This document shows positions 23,085 to 32,150 of a DNA stretch of 64,000 nucleotides, piece after piece. The stretch lies in the NCBI RefSeq assembly GCF_000014345.1, contig NC_009879.1:1007501-1071500 (forward strand), written 5' to 3'. Position 1 is the stretch's first letter; the number at the start of each line of letters is the position of its first letter. Source of the stretch: Rickettsia canadensis str. McKiel. GTDB taxonomy: Bacteria; Pseudomonadota; Alphaproteobacteria; Rickettsiales; Rickettsiaceae. The position numbers and the translations under genes are program-made. Under the pieces are notes generated by a model, which searched no databases, was not told where the DNA came from, and saw only the letters and a list, made by a program, of their open reading frames with translations.

Positions 23085-23140
23085 GTTGCATGGATCAATG
23101 TCATTTCCGCAAAAGCAGAAATGACATTGATCCATGCAAC
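23085..23140. repeat. Perfect 23-base inverted repeat between pkmt1 and nuoJ
   Basis: The arm 23085-23107 (begins GTTGCATGGATCAATGTCAT) is perfectly complementary to 23118-23140, with a 10-base loop. It is the cleanest copy of the GTTGCATGGATC family in the window. It could form a strong hairpin and end pkmt1 transcription, although no U-run follows. Confidence 0.85.
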
Positions 23141-23203
23141 AACTCCAGTCAAGTCACGGGGTAACTGACACCAAAGAGATACTTAAAAACATAAAAATAA
23201 CTC

Positions 23204-23821
23204 ATGCCTATATTTTTTTATTTATTTGCAACATTAATAACTATAAGCAGCTTTTGCGTTGTTTTAAACAAAAATTCCGTATATTCGGTATTATGGTTAA
23301 TTTTTGCATTTCTCAATGGCTCAAGTCTTATGATTTTGCTTGGTGCAGAATTTCTAGCTATGATACTGATAGTAATTTATGTTGGAGCTGTAGCGGTATT
23401 ATTTCTATTTGTGATAATGATGCTAGATATGCATTTTAATAAGGCAATAACACAGTTAAAAGAAAATCTGACTTTAAGTATTTTAATATCTCTCATAATG
23501 TTTGCTGATTTAGTAATAATTATTTTACTTGGGACTAAAAATATTAATTTCAGCTCCGATATATTGTTTGCCACAACAAATAATATCTCAAACACTAAAG
23601 CAATAGGTAATATACTTTATACTGATTTTATGATACCATTTCAAATGGCGGGTCTTATTCTATTTGTGGCTATGATTAGTTGCATTGTATTAACTCTTAG
23701 AAAGCGTGAGGGAATAAAACGTCAAGATATATTAAAACAATTAAGCCACAATAAAGAAAATGCTGTATTAATGACGAAACCTCTTCTTAATAAAGGCATT
23801 GAGGATATTAAATATGAATGA
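23204..23821 (+). CDS. nuoJ: NADH-quinone oxidoreductase subunit J
   Basis: This 205 aa subunit has five hydrophobic helices. The typical NuoJ segments are GSSLMILLGAEFLAMILIVIYVGAVAVLFLFVIMML (residues about 40-75) and FQMAGLILFVAMISCIVLTLR near residue 150. It is a membrane subunit of proton-pumping complex I (inner membrane). The ATG at 23204 follows the palindrome above. The gene is the first of nuoJ-K-L-M and overlaps nuoK by 8 bases, so translation is coupled. Confidence 0.95.
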   Translation: MPIFFYLFATLITISSFCVVLNKNSVYSVLWLIFAFLNGSSLMILLGAEFLAMILIVIYVGAVAVLFLFVIMMLDMHFNKAITQLKENLTLSILISLIMFADLVIIILLGTKNINFSSDILFATTNNISNTKAIGNILYTDFMIPFQMAGLILFVAMISCIVLTLRKREGIKRQDILKQLSHNKENAVLMTKPLLNKGIEDIKYE

Positions 23822-24128
23822 ATATATTTCGCTTAATCATTATTTAATCTTAAGCAGCTTAGTTTTTACTATCGGCATGTTTGGATTATTTATACATCGC
23901 AAAAATATTATCAATATATTAATGTCCATTGAGTTAATGATGCTTGCAGTTAATATAAATTTTGTTGCATTTTCCGTGTATATGCAAGAATTATCGGGAC
24001 AAATTTTTAGTATCATAATCTTAACTGCAGCAGCAGCTGAAACCTCTATAGGGCTTGCAATATTACTTATATATTTCCGTAATAAAGGCTCAATTGAAAT
24101 TACTGATATTAATCAGATGAAAGGATAA
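23814..24128 (+). CDS. nuoK: NADH-quinone oxidoreductase subunit K
   Basis: This is a 104 aa, three-helix complex I subunit homologous to Mrp/ND4L. Conserved features are [31 protein letters not shown], which includes the membrane Glu residues of helices 2 and 3, and [19 protein letters not shown] chose the ATG at 23814 ([10 protein letters not shown]) instead of the in-frame TTG at 23799, because it matches the family start and gives the usual length. It overlaps nuoJ by 8 bases and ends 2 bases before nuoL. Confidence 0.94.
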   Translation: MNEYISLNHYLILSSLVFTIGMFGLFIHRKNIINILMSIELMMLAVNINFVAFSVYMQELSGQIFSIIILTAAAAETSIGLAILLIYFRNKGSIEITDINQMKG

Positions 24129-24130
24129 AG

Positions 24131-26116
24131 ATGTATAAGACCCTTACCATAATGATCATCATATTACCACTTGCCTCTGCAATAATAAATGGGTTATTCT
24201 TAAGAGTAATAGATAAAAAATTAGCCCAAGTAATTGCAACAGGGTTTTTATCTTTATCTACTTTATTATCATTAATAATATTTAACCATACGGGCTTAGA
24301 GGGGGATATTATCCATATAAAATTATTTCCGTGGATTGTCTTAGAGCAATTTAAAGTAGACTTTGCTATTTATGTAGATCAGCTCACTAGCATAATGTTC
24401 ATAGCCGTAACATGGGTATCAAGCGTTGTGCATATTTACTCGCTTGGCTATATGGCAGAAGATAAAGGGATTGTACGTTTCTTATCATTTCTTTCTTTAT
24501 TCACTTTCTTTATGTTAATGCTAGTATCGGCAGATAATTTCTTACAGTTATTTTTTGGCTGGGAGGGCGTTGGAGTATGCTCATATTTACTAATCGGATT
24601 TTGGTATTCAAAAGAATCATCCAATAAAGCAGCAATTAAAGCTTTTATAACAAATAGAGCCAGCGATTTTGCTTTTATCTTAGGCATAATAACAATAATT
24701 TTTTACTGTGGTTCAGCAAATTATAAAAATGTATTTTTATCTACAGGGTTATTATCTAATACAAAAATATTGTTACAGTTTTCTATTCTAGATATTATTT
24801 GTTTATTATTATTTATCGGTTGCATTGGTAAATCTGCACAGATTGGTTTACATGTATGGCTTCCTGATGCGATGGAAGGACCAACTCCGGTATCTGCACT
24901 TATTCACGCAGCAACTATGGTAACAGCAGGAGTATTTTTAGTGGCACGCTGCTCGTATTTGTTTGAATACAGCCCTATAGTTCTACAATTTATTACAATT
25001 ATCGGTGGCATTACTTGTCTTTTTGCAGCAAGCATTGCTATTATGCAAAGCGATATTAAGAAAATTATTGCATACTCAACTTGTAGTCAACTTGGTTATA
25101 TGTTCATGGCTTGTGGAGTCTCTGCCTATAATAGCGGGATATTTCACTTAGTAACTCATGCTTTTTTTAAGGCATTATTGTTTTTATCAGTCGGCAACGT
25201 AATACATGTAGTTCATGAGCAGGATATTTTTAAAATGGGTGACTTACGAAATAAGATGCCGATCACTTATGGAAACTTCTTAATCGGTTCACTTGCATTA
25301 ATAGGCATTTATCCGCTTGCAGGATTTTACTCTAAAGACTCAATTTTAGAAGCTTCTTATAGTAGCGGATCGCTTATGTTTATTTTTGGAATAGCAGCAG
25401 CAATACTGACTGCTATTTATTCAATGAAAATTATTATATTGGTATTTCATGGCAAAACTAAGCTAGAAAAAGATATTTTTGAGCATGTTCACGAACCAGC
25501 TAAAATAATGAATAATCCACTTATATTACTCGTTGCAGGGAGCTTTTTTAGCGGTATGATCGGCTATTATTTACTCTCTATGGATAAACCAAACGGCTAC
25601 TTCCATGAAAGCCTATTTAATTTACATATTTATAAATTACTAATTAACCATCCGCCTTTATATATAAAATTACTACCTATGGCCGTTGGTATAATAGGGA
25701 TTATTATGGGGATTTACTTATATAAGTCAAGTACTGTTATGTCATTCCCACATAGGCTGGAATCCAGTAAAAATATCAAACACTGGATACCGCGATCAAG
25801 TCACGGTATGACATTTTTTAGTAAAATGGCACCTTTCAGGTTAATAGGTAATATCCTATACAACAAATATTACTTTGATGAATTATATACTTATTTAATT
25901 GTTAAGCCTATTAACTGCCTAGCCTGTTTATTTTATCTTGGGGATCAGAAAATAATTGATCGTTTTGGACCGAACGGTTTTTTACGAGTTGTTAATTATT
26001 TTAGTGTTCTTACTGGCAAAATACAAACAGGGTATGTTTTTAATTATGCTTTATATATAGTATCGTTTATTGTTGTAACAATTAGTTATTTTGTTTTTAC
26101 TTTCTTTCAAAAGTAG
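24131..26116 (+). CDS. nuoL: NADH-quinone oxidoreductase subunit L (with in-frame RPE)
   Basis: This 661 aa distal antiporter-like complex I subunit has the proton-channel core intact. [19 protein letters not shown] carries the helix 5 Glu, and [32 protein letters not shown] the HxWLPDA motif with the channel Lys/His helices. Residues about 536-562 ([13 protein letters not shown]...HGMTFF) interrupt the family sequence. They translate a palindromic element of the GTCATTCC...GGTATGAC type, in the loop before the long lateral helix region. The frame stays open and [10 protein letters not shown] resumes the family sequence. A 15-base perfect hairpin covers the stop codon. Confidence 0.95.
   Translation: MYKTLTIMIIILPLASAIINGLFLRVIDKKLAQVIATGFLSLSTLLSLIIFNHTGLEGDIIHIKLFPWIVLEQFKVDFAIYVDQLTSIMFIAVTWVSSVVHIYSLGYMAEDKGIVRFLSFLSLFTFFMLMLVSADNFLQLFFGWEGVGVCSYLLIGFWYSKESSNKAAIKAFITNRASDFAFILGIITIIFYCGSANYKNVFLSTGLLSNTKILLQFSILDIICLLLFIGCIGKSAQIGLHVWLPDAMEGPTPVSALIHAATMVTAGVFLVARCSYLFEYSPIVLQFITIIGGITCLFAASIAIMQSDIKKIIAYSTCSQLGYMFMACGVSAYNSGIFHLVTHAFFKALLFLSVGNVIHVVHEQDIFKMGDLRNKMPITYGNFLIGSLALIGIYPLAGFYSKDSILEASYSSGSLMFIFGIAAAILTAIYSMKIIILVFHGKTKLEKDIFEHVHEPAKIMNNPLILLVAGSFFSGMIGYYLLSMDKPNGYFHESLFNLHIYKLLINHPPLYIKLLPMAVGIIGIIMGIYLYKSSTVMSFPHRLESSKNIKHWIPRSSHGMTFFSKMAPFRLIGNILYNKYYFDELYTYLIVKPINCLACLFYLGDQKIIDRFGPNGFLRVVNYFSVLTGKIQTGYVFNYALYIVSFIVVTISYFVFTFFQK
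25738..25815. repeat. RPE inserted in frame within nuoL
   Basis: It begins ATGTCATTCCCACATAGG, contains GGAATCCAG and CACTGGATACCGCGATC, and ends CACGGTATGACAT. These ends and internal motifs are shared with the intergenic elements (for example 49890-50030 and 37785-37830). The insertion of roughly 26 codons is in frame. Confidence 0.75.
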
Positions 26117-26137
26117 TATTGCATACTACTTTTGAAA
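26105..26137. terminator. Perfect 15-base hairpin over the nuoL stop codon
   Basis: TTTCAAAAGTAGTAT (26105-26119) pairs perfectly with ATACTACTTTTGAAA (26123-26137), with a 3-base loop. The TAG stop of nuoL is inside the left arm. No U-run follows on the plus strand, so attenuation or RNA stabilisation between nuoL and nuoM is as likely as termination. Confidence 0.5.
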
Positions 26138-26159
26138 AAAGAATTAAGCTATATTGAGT

Positions 26160-26215
26160 AATAAAGATGAAAGGTGACTTCCATCTTCATTACCAAATTA
26201 ATTTATTTTTTATTT
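26160..26215 (+). repeat. Short GGTGACTTCC repeat upstream of nuoM
   Basis: GATGAAAGGTGACTTCCATC followed by CAAATTAATTTATTTTTT resembles 15962-16010 and 43035-43085 in the same orientation. It may be a terminator-like repeat with a following T-rich tract. Confidence 0.4.
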
Positions 26216-26252
26216 TCACTATTCTTTATTTATTGGGATATTATATACAAGG

Positions 26253-27734
26253 ATGCTAGAATTACCTATTATATCTATCAGTATTTTTCTGCCGCTAATA
26301 AGCGTGCTATATATTTTGCTGTTTATTAGTCAAAGTAAAAAGACAGATAAACCAATATATGTAATGTATGTTGTAGTGCTTAGTTCTGTTTTAACATTCA
26401 TTTCAACTACCTATATTTTAGTAGAGTTTGATTCCTCAAATCCCGCTTATCAATTTGTCGAACATTATACATGGCTTGATAAGATCGGTCTTGAATTTCA
26501 TGTAGGTGTTGACGGTATATCGATATTTTTCGTTGTTCTAACTTCTTTCCTTACTCTTATTTGCATAATCGGAAGCTTATTTACCGTTAAAAAATATATT
26601 AAGGAATATTTAGTATGTTTCTTATTAATGGAATCTTTTTGTATAGGAGCATTTACCTCAATAAATTTACTATTATTTTATCTGTTTTTTGAAGCAATAT
26701 TAGTACCGATGTATATTATTATTGGTGTATGGGGTGGCGAAAATAGAATATATGCGGCTTTTAAATTCTTTTTATATACTTTCTTCGGTTCAGTATTTTT
26801 CCTACTTTCATTAATTTATATTTATAGCAAAATTCATAGTTTTGATTTAACCTATATTCCTGAGCTTACCGGTAATATTCCATTGTTTGCTCAAAAAGTT
26901 TTATGGTGGACAATTTTTATAGCCTTTGCCGTTAAAATCCCTATGATTCCTTTTCATACTTGGCTACCTGATGCACACGTACAAGCTCCAACCAGCGGAT
27001 CGGTTATTCTTGCCGGTATTCTATTAAAACTTGGAGGCTACGGTTTTTTAAGAGTACTACTTACATTACTACCGACTACTTCACAAGCATTTGCAATTTA
27101 TGTAATTTACCTTAGTGTCATTGCTATAATATATGCATCACTCGTAGCCCTCGCTCAAAAAGATATGAAGAAGATGATAGCCTATTCATCAATTGCACAT
27201 ATGGGATATGTTACGATAGGCATGTTTAGTTTTACTGAAGCTGGAATTAGTGGAGCAATATTTCAGATGCTTAGCCACGGCGTGATTTCTTCATGTCTAT
27301 TCTTAATAGTCGGTACTTTATATGAAAGACTACACACTAAAGAAATAGCTAAATACGGTGGTGTAGTAAATAAAATGCCTGTACTTGCTACATTTTTTAT
27401 GATGGCAATTTTTAGCTCTATCGGGCTACCTGGTACTAGCGGCTTTATTGGAGAATTTTTAAGTTTGCTTGGAATTTATAAGGTAAATATAGCAGCAACT
27501 TTTGTAGCCGCTCTCGGTATAATCCTTGGGGCAGGTTACATGCTAAAATTATATAAAGAGGTTATGTTGGGAGAAATTACCAATAAAGAAATTATGCATT
27601 TCAGAGATTTATATAAATACGAAATAATCTCAATAGCTCCTTTAATATTATTGATTATTTACTTTGGTATAATGCCGAATTCTATTCTAAATATATTCCG
27701 TCTATCGATAGAAAATTTGTTAGTTAGGTTTTGA
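26253..27734 (+). CDS. nuoM: NADH-quinone oxidoreductase subunit M
   Basis: This 493 aa antiporter-like complex I subunit has about 14 helices. Conserved elements include LFYLFFEAILVPMYIIIGVWGGENRIYAAFKFFLYTFFGS (helix 5 Glu), FHTWLPDAHVQAPTSGSVILAGILLKLGGYGFLR, and DMKKMIAYSSIAHMGYV with the channel Lys. It pumps protons in the inner membrane. nuoN, which often follows, is absent here; ccmA lies downstream after a repeat, so nuoN must be elsewhere in the genome if present. No defects seen. Confidence 0.96.
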   Translation: MLELPIISISIFLPLISVLYILLFISQSKKTDKPIYVMYVVVLSSVLTFISTTYILVEFDSSNPAYQFVEHYTWLDKIGLEFHVGVDGISIFFVVLTSFLTLICIIGSLFTVKKYIKEYLVCFLLMESFCIGAFTSINLLLFYLFFEAILVPMYIIIGVWGGENRIYAAFKFFLYTFFGSVFFLLSLIYIYSKIHSFDLTYIPELTGNIPLFAQKVLWWTIFIAFAVKIPMIPFHTWLPDAHVQAPTSGSVILAGILLKLGGYGFLRVLLTLLPTTSQAFAIYVIYLSVIAIIYASLVALAQKDMKKMIAYSSIAHMGYVTIGMFSFTEAGISGAIFQMLSHGVISSCLFLIVGTLYERLHTKEIAKYGGVVNKMPVLATFFMMAIFSSIGLPGTSGFIGEFLSLLGIYKVNIAATFVAALGIILGAGYMLKLYKEVMLGEITNKEIMHFRDLYKYEIISIAPLILLIIYFGIMPNSILNIFRLSIENLLVRF

Positions 27735-27788
27735 TGGTTAATGCTATTTCTGCACCCTTTTGTTATTTCAGCAATGGGCTGGGTCTTG

Positions 27789-27936
27789 TTGCATGGATCA
27801 AGAAACGTACTTAATGTCATGCAAGCGTCGTTGGTGGTAACCCAATAAAACTTGTGTTTTTAGGTTTGTTTTATCAATTAATTTGTAATTTTTATACCAA
27901 AATTAAATTTTTTCCGTCTACACGGAATGACATAGT
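27789..27936. repeat. GTTGCATGGATC-family element between nuoM and ccmA
   Basis: TTGTTGCATGGATCAAGAAACGTACTTAATGTCATGCA matches the start of the element at 1549 with few changes, and both end with a GGAATGACATA motif after an AT-rich middle. The two are clearly copies of one composite element. Confidence 0.7.
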
Positions 27937-27945
27937 AACAAAATT

Positions 27946-28659
27946 ATGCTATCACTTCATCAATTACAATTTAACATAGAACAAAGAAATTTATTTGATC
28001 TCAGCCTTACTTTTCTTCCTTCTTCTATTACATATATAAAAGGAGCTAACGGTTGCGGTAAAAGTTCAATGCTACGAATGATAGCAGGAATTATGCAACC
28101 GAGTAGTGGTAATATCTACTATAAAAACTGTAATATTAACAATACAAAGTATATTTCAGAAAGCTTCAGACAAGATAAATTAAAAAGTGAGTCTGTACAA
28201 CTTATAAAAATACGTGAGCAAAGACGAATTCTGCAAAATTGGCTTGTATCAAGCTTTACGAAATATGCTGTAGCTAAACCTTATTGTACTTATGTAGGTC
28301 ATAATTTAGGTCTAAAACTTGAAATGACTGTTTTTGAGAATCTAAAATTTTGGTCAGAAATTTATAATTCTGCTGAAACCCTATATGCTGCTATTCATTA
28401 TTTCAAATTACACGATTTATTAGATAAAAAATGTGCTAGTTTATCTAGCGGGATGCAGAAAGTCGTGGCCGTAGCAAGGCTTGTTGCTTGCCAATCGGAT
28501 TTATGGTTACTTGATGAAGTTGAAACTAACTTAAGCAAAGAAAATAGAGATTTGCTAAATAATTTAATTGTCATAAAAGCAAATAGCGGCGGTATTGTTC
28601 TCCTATCATCTCATCTAGAAAGATCTATAAAATCTGCACAGATATTACAACTGGATTAA
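27946..28659 (+). CDS. ccmA: Heme exporter ATP-binding protein CcmA (with in-frame RPE)
   Basis: This 237 aa ABC ATPase has Walker A GANGCGKS (residues 33-40), the signature LSSGMQK (166-172) and Walker B LWLLDE (186-191). [23 protein letters not shown] after the Q-loop position is typical of CcmA. CcmA powers the CcmABCDE system that delivers heme to periplasmic CcmE for cytochrome c maturation. Residues about 69-108 are foreign to the family. They are encoded by a palindrome (28150-28174 against 28243-28266) of a different sequence family from the dnaE and nuoL insertions. It sits between Walker A and the signature and leaves all ATPase motifs intact. ccmB is not adjacent. Confidence 0.9.
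   Translation: MLSLHQLQFNIEQRNLFDLSLTFLPSSITYIKGANGCGKSSMLRMIAGIMQPSSGNIYYKNCNINNTKYISESFRQDKLKSESVQLIKIREQRRILQNWLVSSFTKYAVAKPYCTYVGHNLGLKLEMTVFENLKFWSEIYNSAETLYAAIHYFKLHDLLDKKCASLSSGMQKVVAVARLVACQSDLWLLDEVETNLSKENRDLLNNLIVIKANSGGIVLLSSHLERSIKSAQILQLD
28150..28266. repeat. RPE of a second family, in frame within ccmA
   Basis: ATATTTCAGAAAGCTTCAGA... at 28151 is nearly complementary to ...ATCAAGCTTTACGAAATAT ending at 28266, giving arms of about 24 bases with 4 mismatches. The encoded peptide is Lys/Arg/Gln-rich and helical in character. It shares no motif with the GTCATTCC family. Confidence 0.75.
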
Positions 28660-28769
28660 TTATTACTTGTTTTGCATATTTTTACCAATGCAAAATAAAA
28701 AAGGCTAACTATAATCCAAATTGAACAATTAATTATTGTACTTACAGCACGTACTTTAGTAACTTCCAT

Positions 28770-28799
28770 ATAAGAATGAATATATATATTCATTCTTAT
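28770..28799. repeat. 30-base perfect palindrome downstream of ccmA
   Basis: ATAAGAATGAATATA and its exact reverse complement meet with no loop, 111 bases after the ccmA stop. It is AT-rich without a U-run. It could be a binding site or a cruciform-prone remnant; function unknown. Confidence 0.6.
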
Positions 28800-28884
28800 C
28801 ACTAATGCTCTTGTCTTCTAACGCTTTTGGAGATAAGCCTTTTAATTGTTCATACAAATCCTTATCATATGATTTTAGCTTTAA

Positions 28885-29735
28885 ATATTATTTAGAAAAG
28901 ATAACCACCAAAATTTTCAAGCCATAAGATTTTGTAGCTCTTTTAGGACCAAGGTAATGCAGGAAAACTACTTTAGCTCATTAATTACCGATAAGCAGAA
29001 AGATGTATATTTTTTGCTTTGGAAGATATAAGAGATTTAGCGATCTTAGAAAACCCTTATGTAGCACTTGAGGGTAAAAAAGCTTAATTATTATTAATGA
29101 AATTCAAAGATTACCAGAATTTATTTCCTACTTTACAAGTTTTAGCAAACAAAGATGCAAGGCAGAGTTTTTTAATACTAGGGAGTGCTTCAAGAGATTT
29201 AATTAGACAATCTTCAGAAACACTTACAGGCATAATATCTTATATAGCATGTATCTTTTTTCTTTTTCTAACCAAGAAAAAAGATACACATTAGAAGCAG
29301 ATAATGTAGAACAATTACATTTTTTGTGGATTTCCAAATTGTTATCTCTATCCATAAACAGATTGTGACTGGTTAGAACAATATATTAAGGACTTTTTTA
29401 GAGCGTGATCAATTCCACCTGCTACATTATGTCATTTTGGACTATGCTTACTCATTATCACAGAAATATTTTTAATGCTTCTGAAATTGGGAAATCCTTA
29501 GCAGGAAGAGATATACTATACAAAATTATCTAGATATTTTACTGATTCAAGGATATTTGATCATTTAATTGATATTTATTCACCTGAGCAATTATTAAGA
29601 CATCCAAAACTAGGAGCAAGTTTTGAAGGATTTGCTCTAGAACAAATAATACAGATTTTTAATAAACACAGCGAGGATTGCTATTACAGCGATACTCCTA
29701 CTCGTACTTCTTCAATGAATAAAGCAATATAATAA
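28885..29735 (+). pseudogene. Decayed AAA ATPase with DUF4143 C-terminal domain (copy 1)
   Basis: Fragments in shifting frames rebuild a predicted P-loop ATPase. ALLGPRQCRKTTLA is a Walker A whose Gly is changed. ALEDIRDLAILENPYVALEG, then IIINEIQRLPELFPTLQVL (Walker B region) and LGSASRDLIRQSSETLTG follow. Later pieces include NIFNASEIGKSLAG and the C-terminal HPKLGASFEGFALEQIIQIF. Multiple stops and frameshifts separate them, and only a 65-codon piece (29097-29294) stays open. Members of this family are common accessory ATPases of uncertain function. A second decayed copy lies at 50935-51935. The flanking bases 28660-28884 hold only a palindrome and no gene. Confidence 0.8.
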
Positions 29736-29851
29736 TGAAATAAATTTAAAATTATACGAACTATTTTTATATACTTCTGGCAGCAAAAATACCAATTATC
29801 AAGTAATATCACTGTTGTTCCAGTTAAGGATATAGTATACTTTTGTATAAT

Positions 29852-30331
29852 TTACCTATACTCATAATCCTTATATAATTTACTGGTAAGTGCTTGTTCC
29901 CATTTGTCGCCGTTTTGCAGTAATCTTTCCTTATCGTAAATAAGTGCGGTATGGGTAAGGCTTGCAAACTCGAAATTAGGCCCCTCAACTATTGCATCTA
30001 CTGGACAAGCTTCTTGGCACAACCCACAATAAATGCATTTTGTCATATCGATATCATAACGAGTAGTACGCCTACTGCCGTCATCTAATGCCTCTGCTTC
30101 AATCACTATCGCTTGTGCAGGACAAATCGCCTCACAGAGTTTGCAAGCAATGCAACGTTCTACACCATTTTCATAACGACGCAGTGCATGCTCACCCTTA
30201 AACCTTGGGCTCACAGGGCTTTTTTCATAAGGATAATTGATTGTAACTTTAGCTTTAAAAAAATATCTCAAAGTCAAAGCCATCCCTCTTACTATCTCAT
30301 ATAGAAAAAACGATTTTAAGTAGTTTATCAT
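29852..30331 (-). CDS. nuoI: NADH-quinone oxidoreductase subunit I
   Basis: This 159 aa peripheral-arm subunit has two 4Fe-4S ferredoxin motifs. The first is Cys60, 63, 66 and 70 ([12 protein letters not shown]), the second Cys99, 102, 105 and 109 ([12 protein letters not shown]). They hold clusters N6a and N6b, which pass electrons towards quinone. The N-terminal amphipathic segment ([22 protein letters not shown]) anchors it to the membrane arm. It is separated from nuoH by about 540 bases of decayed sequence. Confidence 0.96.
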   Translation of the reverse strand: MINYLKSFFLYEIVRGMALTLRYFFKAKVTINYPYEKSPVSPRFKGEHALRRYENGVERCIACKLCEAICPAQAIVIEAEALDDGSRRTTRYDIDMTKCIYCGLCQEACPVDAIVEGPNFEFASLTHTALIYDKERLLQNGDKWEQALTSKLYKDYEYR

Positions 30332-30339
30332 TATCTATT

Positions 30340-30840
30340 AAAATTTTAAGTTTGAATCGATAGTATTCAGTAATTCCTTAATAGTAGGAACATAGTCTAT
30401 TATTCGCTTATAAATTTCATCTAAAAGTTTCTCATCATAAGCATGCGATATTACGGTCAGTAAACATATCAATCCATAGATCTTAATCATTTATTATACC
30501 AACATTAACCTCTTTGAGAACTTCTTTAGGCTTATGTTTATTTTTGACATATATAACTTTTTTATTATTCAATATATTTTCATAAAGTTCAGGACTTATT
30601 GTTGTAGACTCGAACCTAACATAATCTATCTTTAAAAGAGCATCCACATTTTCTACAATATCTACACCTTTTTAACCATTCTTGATCTGTAATATTGGGA
30701 CCAATAATTGCAAGATCAATATCAGAACGCTTTTTATTGTCACCTTGAATACGAGGAACTAAAAAGCCATATTTCCTTTATAAACGGTAAAGATTGCAAT
30801 TGCTCAATAAAGAAGTATGTTCAATATCTTTAATCATTCA
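30340..30840 (-). pseudogene. Remnant of a nucleotidyltransferase / HEPN pair
   Basis: Reading the minus strand from 30840, MIKDIEHTSLL... is followed, after a stop and frameshifts, by RIQGDNKKRSDIDLAIIGPNITDQEWLK, the SDIDLAI active-site core of minimal nucleotidyltransferases. Then come pieces matching the domain end, and VGIIND near 30490. A second fragment (about 30490-30340), ISHAYDEKLLDEIYKRIIDYVPTIKELL, looks like the C-terminus of a HEPN/DUF86 partner. Such pairs (MntA/HepT) are type VII toxin-antitoxin systems. Both parts are broken. The remnant separates nuoI from nuoH. Confidence 0.75.
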
Positions 30841-30868
30841 CAATTTACTATAGTTAATGTTATTATTC

Positions 30869-31888
30869 TCAAACACTTGGCAAATGATCGGTATACATAA
30901 GAACACTTGACACTAATACCACCCAAAATAGTGTGAGCGGCAATAATACTTTCCACCCTAAACGCATTAGCTGATCATAGCGATATCTTGGTAGCGTTGC
31001 TCTAATCCATAAAAAGCAGAACAGTAAAAATCCAACTTTAAAAGCAAACCAAAAGAAACCAGGAATACAATCTAACCACGAGATATTAAAAGGCGGTAAA
31101 TAACCACCTAAAAAGAAAGTAGTAGTCATTGCACTAACAAGTATCATATTAGCATATTCACCTAGGAAAAATAAAGCAAATCCCATAGAGGAATATTCAA
31201 CATTATAGCCGGCAACTAACTCTGATTCTGCTTCAGGTAAATCAAAAGGCAATCTATTTGTTTCAGCAAGCACTGAGATAAAAAACACAACACCCATCGG
31301 CAATAGCATTAAATCGATCCACCATGGAATTGTTCTTTGTGCTTCAATAATCCCACTTAAATTAAGAGTACCGGTAGTAAGCAACACGGTAATAATAACA
31401 AGTCCCATCGATACTTCATAAGAAATCATTTGAGCAGATGAGCGTATAGCACCAAGGAATGCATATTTTGAGTTACTAGCCCAGCCAGCAATAATAATTC
31501 CGTAAACACTTAAGGAAGAAATAGCAAGAATATATAAAACACCGACATTAATGTCTGCAAGAACTAAGCCCTTTGCAAAAGGTACAACCGCCCAACCGAT
31601 TAAACTTAATATAAAAGTTATCATCGGTGCTAAAATAAATAATATTCTATCGGAATTGGTTGGAATGATTGGTTCTTTGAATAAGAGCTTAACTGCATCG
31701 GCAATAGGTTGCAAAAGCCCAAACGGTCCCACAACATTTGGACCTCTTCTAAGCTGCATAAGACCAATTACTCGACGTTCCACATATGTTAAATACGCAA
31801 CGCACAATATTAAAGGAACAGTGATCGCCACCACCTTTAAAGCGATTATAATTAATGGAAAAGTATATTCAAAAAAGAGTGATGTCAT
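30869..31888 (-). CDS. nuoH: NADH-quinone oxidoreductase subunit H
   Basis: This 339 aa heel subunit of complex I has eight hydrophobic helices. The quinone-chamber loops are conserved: [36 protein letters not shown] near residues 37-72, and [40 protein letters not shown] near residues 208-247. All acidic residues of the E-channel loop are present. It ends 28 bases before the nucleotidyltransferase remnant and lies 241 bases downstream of nuoG. Confidence 0.96.
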   Translation of the reverse strand: MTSLFFEYTFPLIIIALKVVAITVPLILCVAYLTYVERRVIGLMQLRRGPNVVGPFGLLQPIADAVKLLFKEPIIPTNSDRILFILAPMITFILSLIGWAVVPFAKGLVLADINVGVLYILAISSLSVYGIIIAGWASNSKYAFLGAIRSSAQMISYEVSMGLVIITVLLTTGTLNLSGIIEAQRTIPWWIDLMLLPMGVVFFISVLAETNRLPFDLPEAESELVAGYNVEYSSMGFALFFLGEYANMILVSAMTTTFFLGGYLPPFNISWLDCIPGFFWFAFKVGFLLFCFLWIRATLPRYRYDQLMRLGWKVLLPLTLFWVVLVSSVLMYTDHLPSV

Positions 31889-31894
31889 ATTTCA

Positions 31895-32150
31895 TTGTGT
31901 CATCATCCCACGACTTGATCGCAGAATCTAAGGAAAATTATTTTATAATACTTTAAATCATGCCAATTAGGGTTGTTAGATTCGATTAAATCTAATTTCC
32001 ATTTTCTTTTATATTATTTTAATTCACAACTAATTGCTAAATTAATATCATTACACTGTTCAAAATAACCTTTTATTTGAAAGTATATAAACATAGTATT
32101 CGTTCATTTTTAAATACTAGATACCGCAATCAAGTCGCAGTATGATACTT
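31895..32150. repeat. Palindromic element fragments between nuoG and nuoH, running into the nuoG 3' end
   Basis: GTCATCATCCCACGACTTGATCGCAG (about 31897) opens and TAGATACCGCAATCAAGTCGCAGTATGATAC (about 32118) closes a pair of complementary ends with an AT-rich middle. The latter covers the last codons of nuoG (about HTAT and the stop), so the C-terminal tail of NuoG appears element-derived. Confidence 0.6.

Noticed and set aside
23134-23439. Plus-strand 101-codon frame overlapping the start of nuoJ
   Set aside because: It is out of frame with nuoJ and starts inside a palindromic repeat, so it is a shadow.
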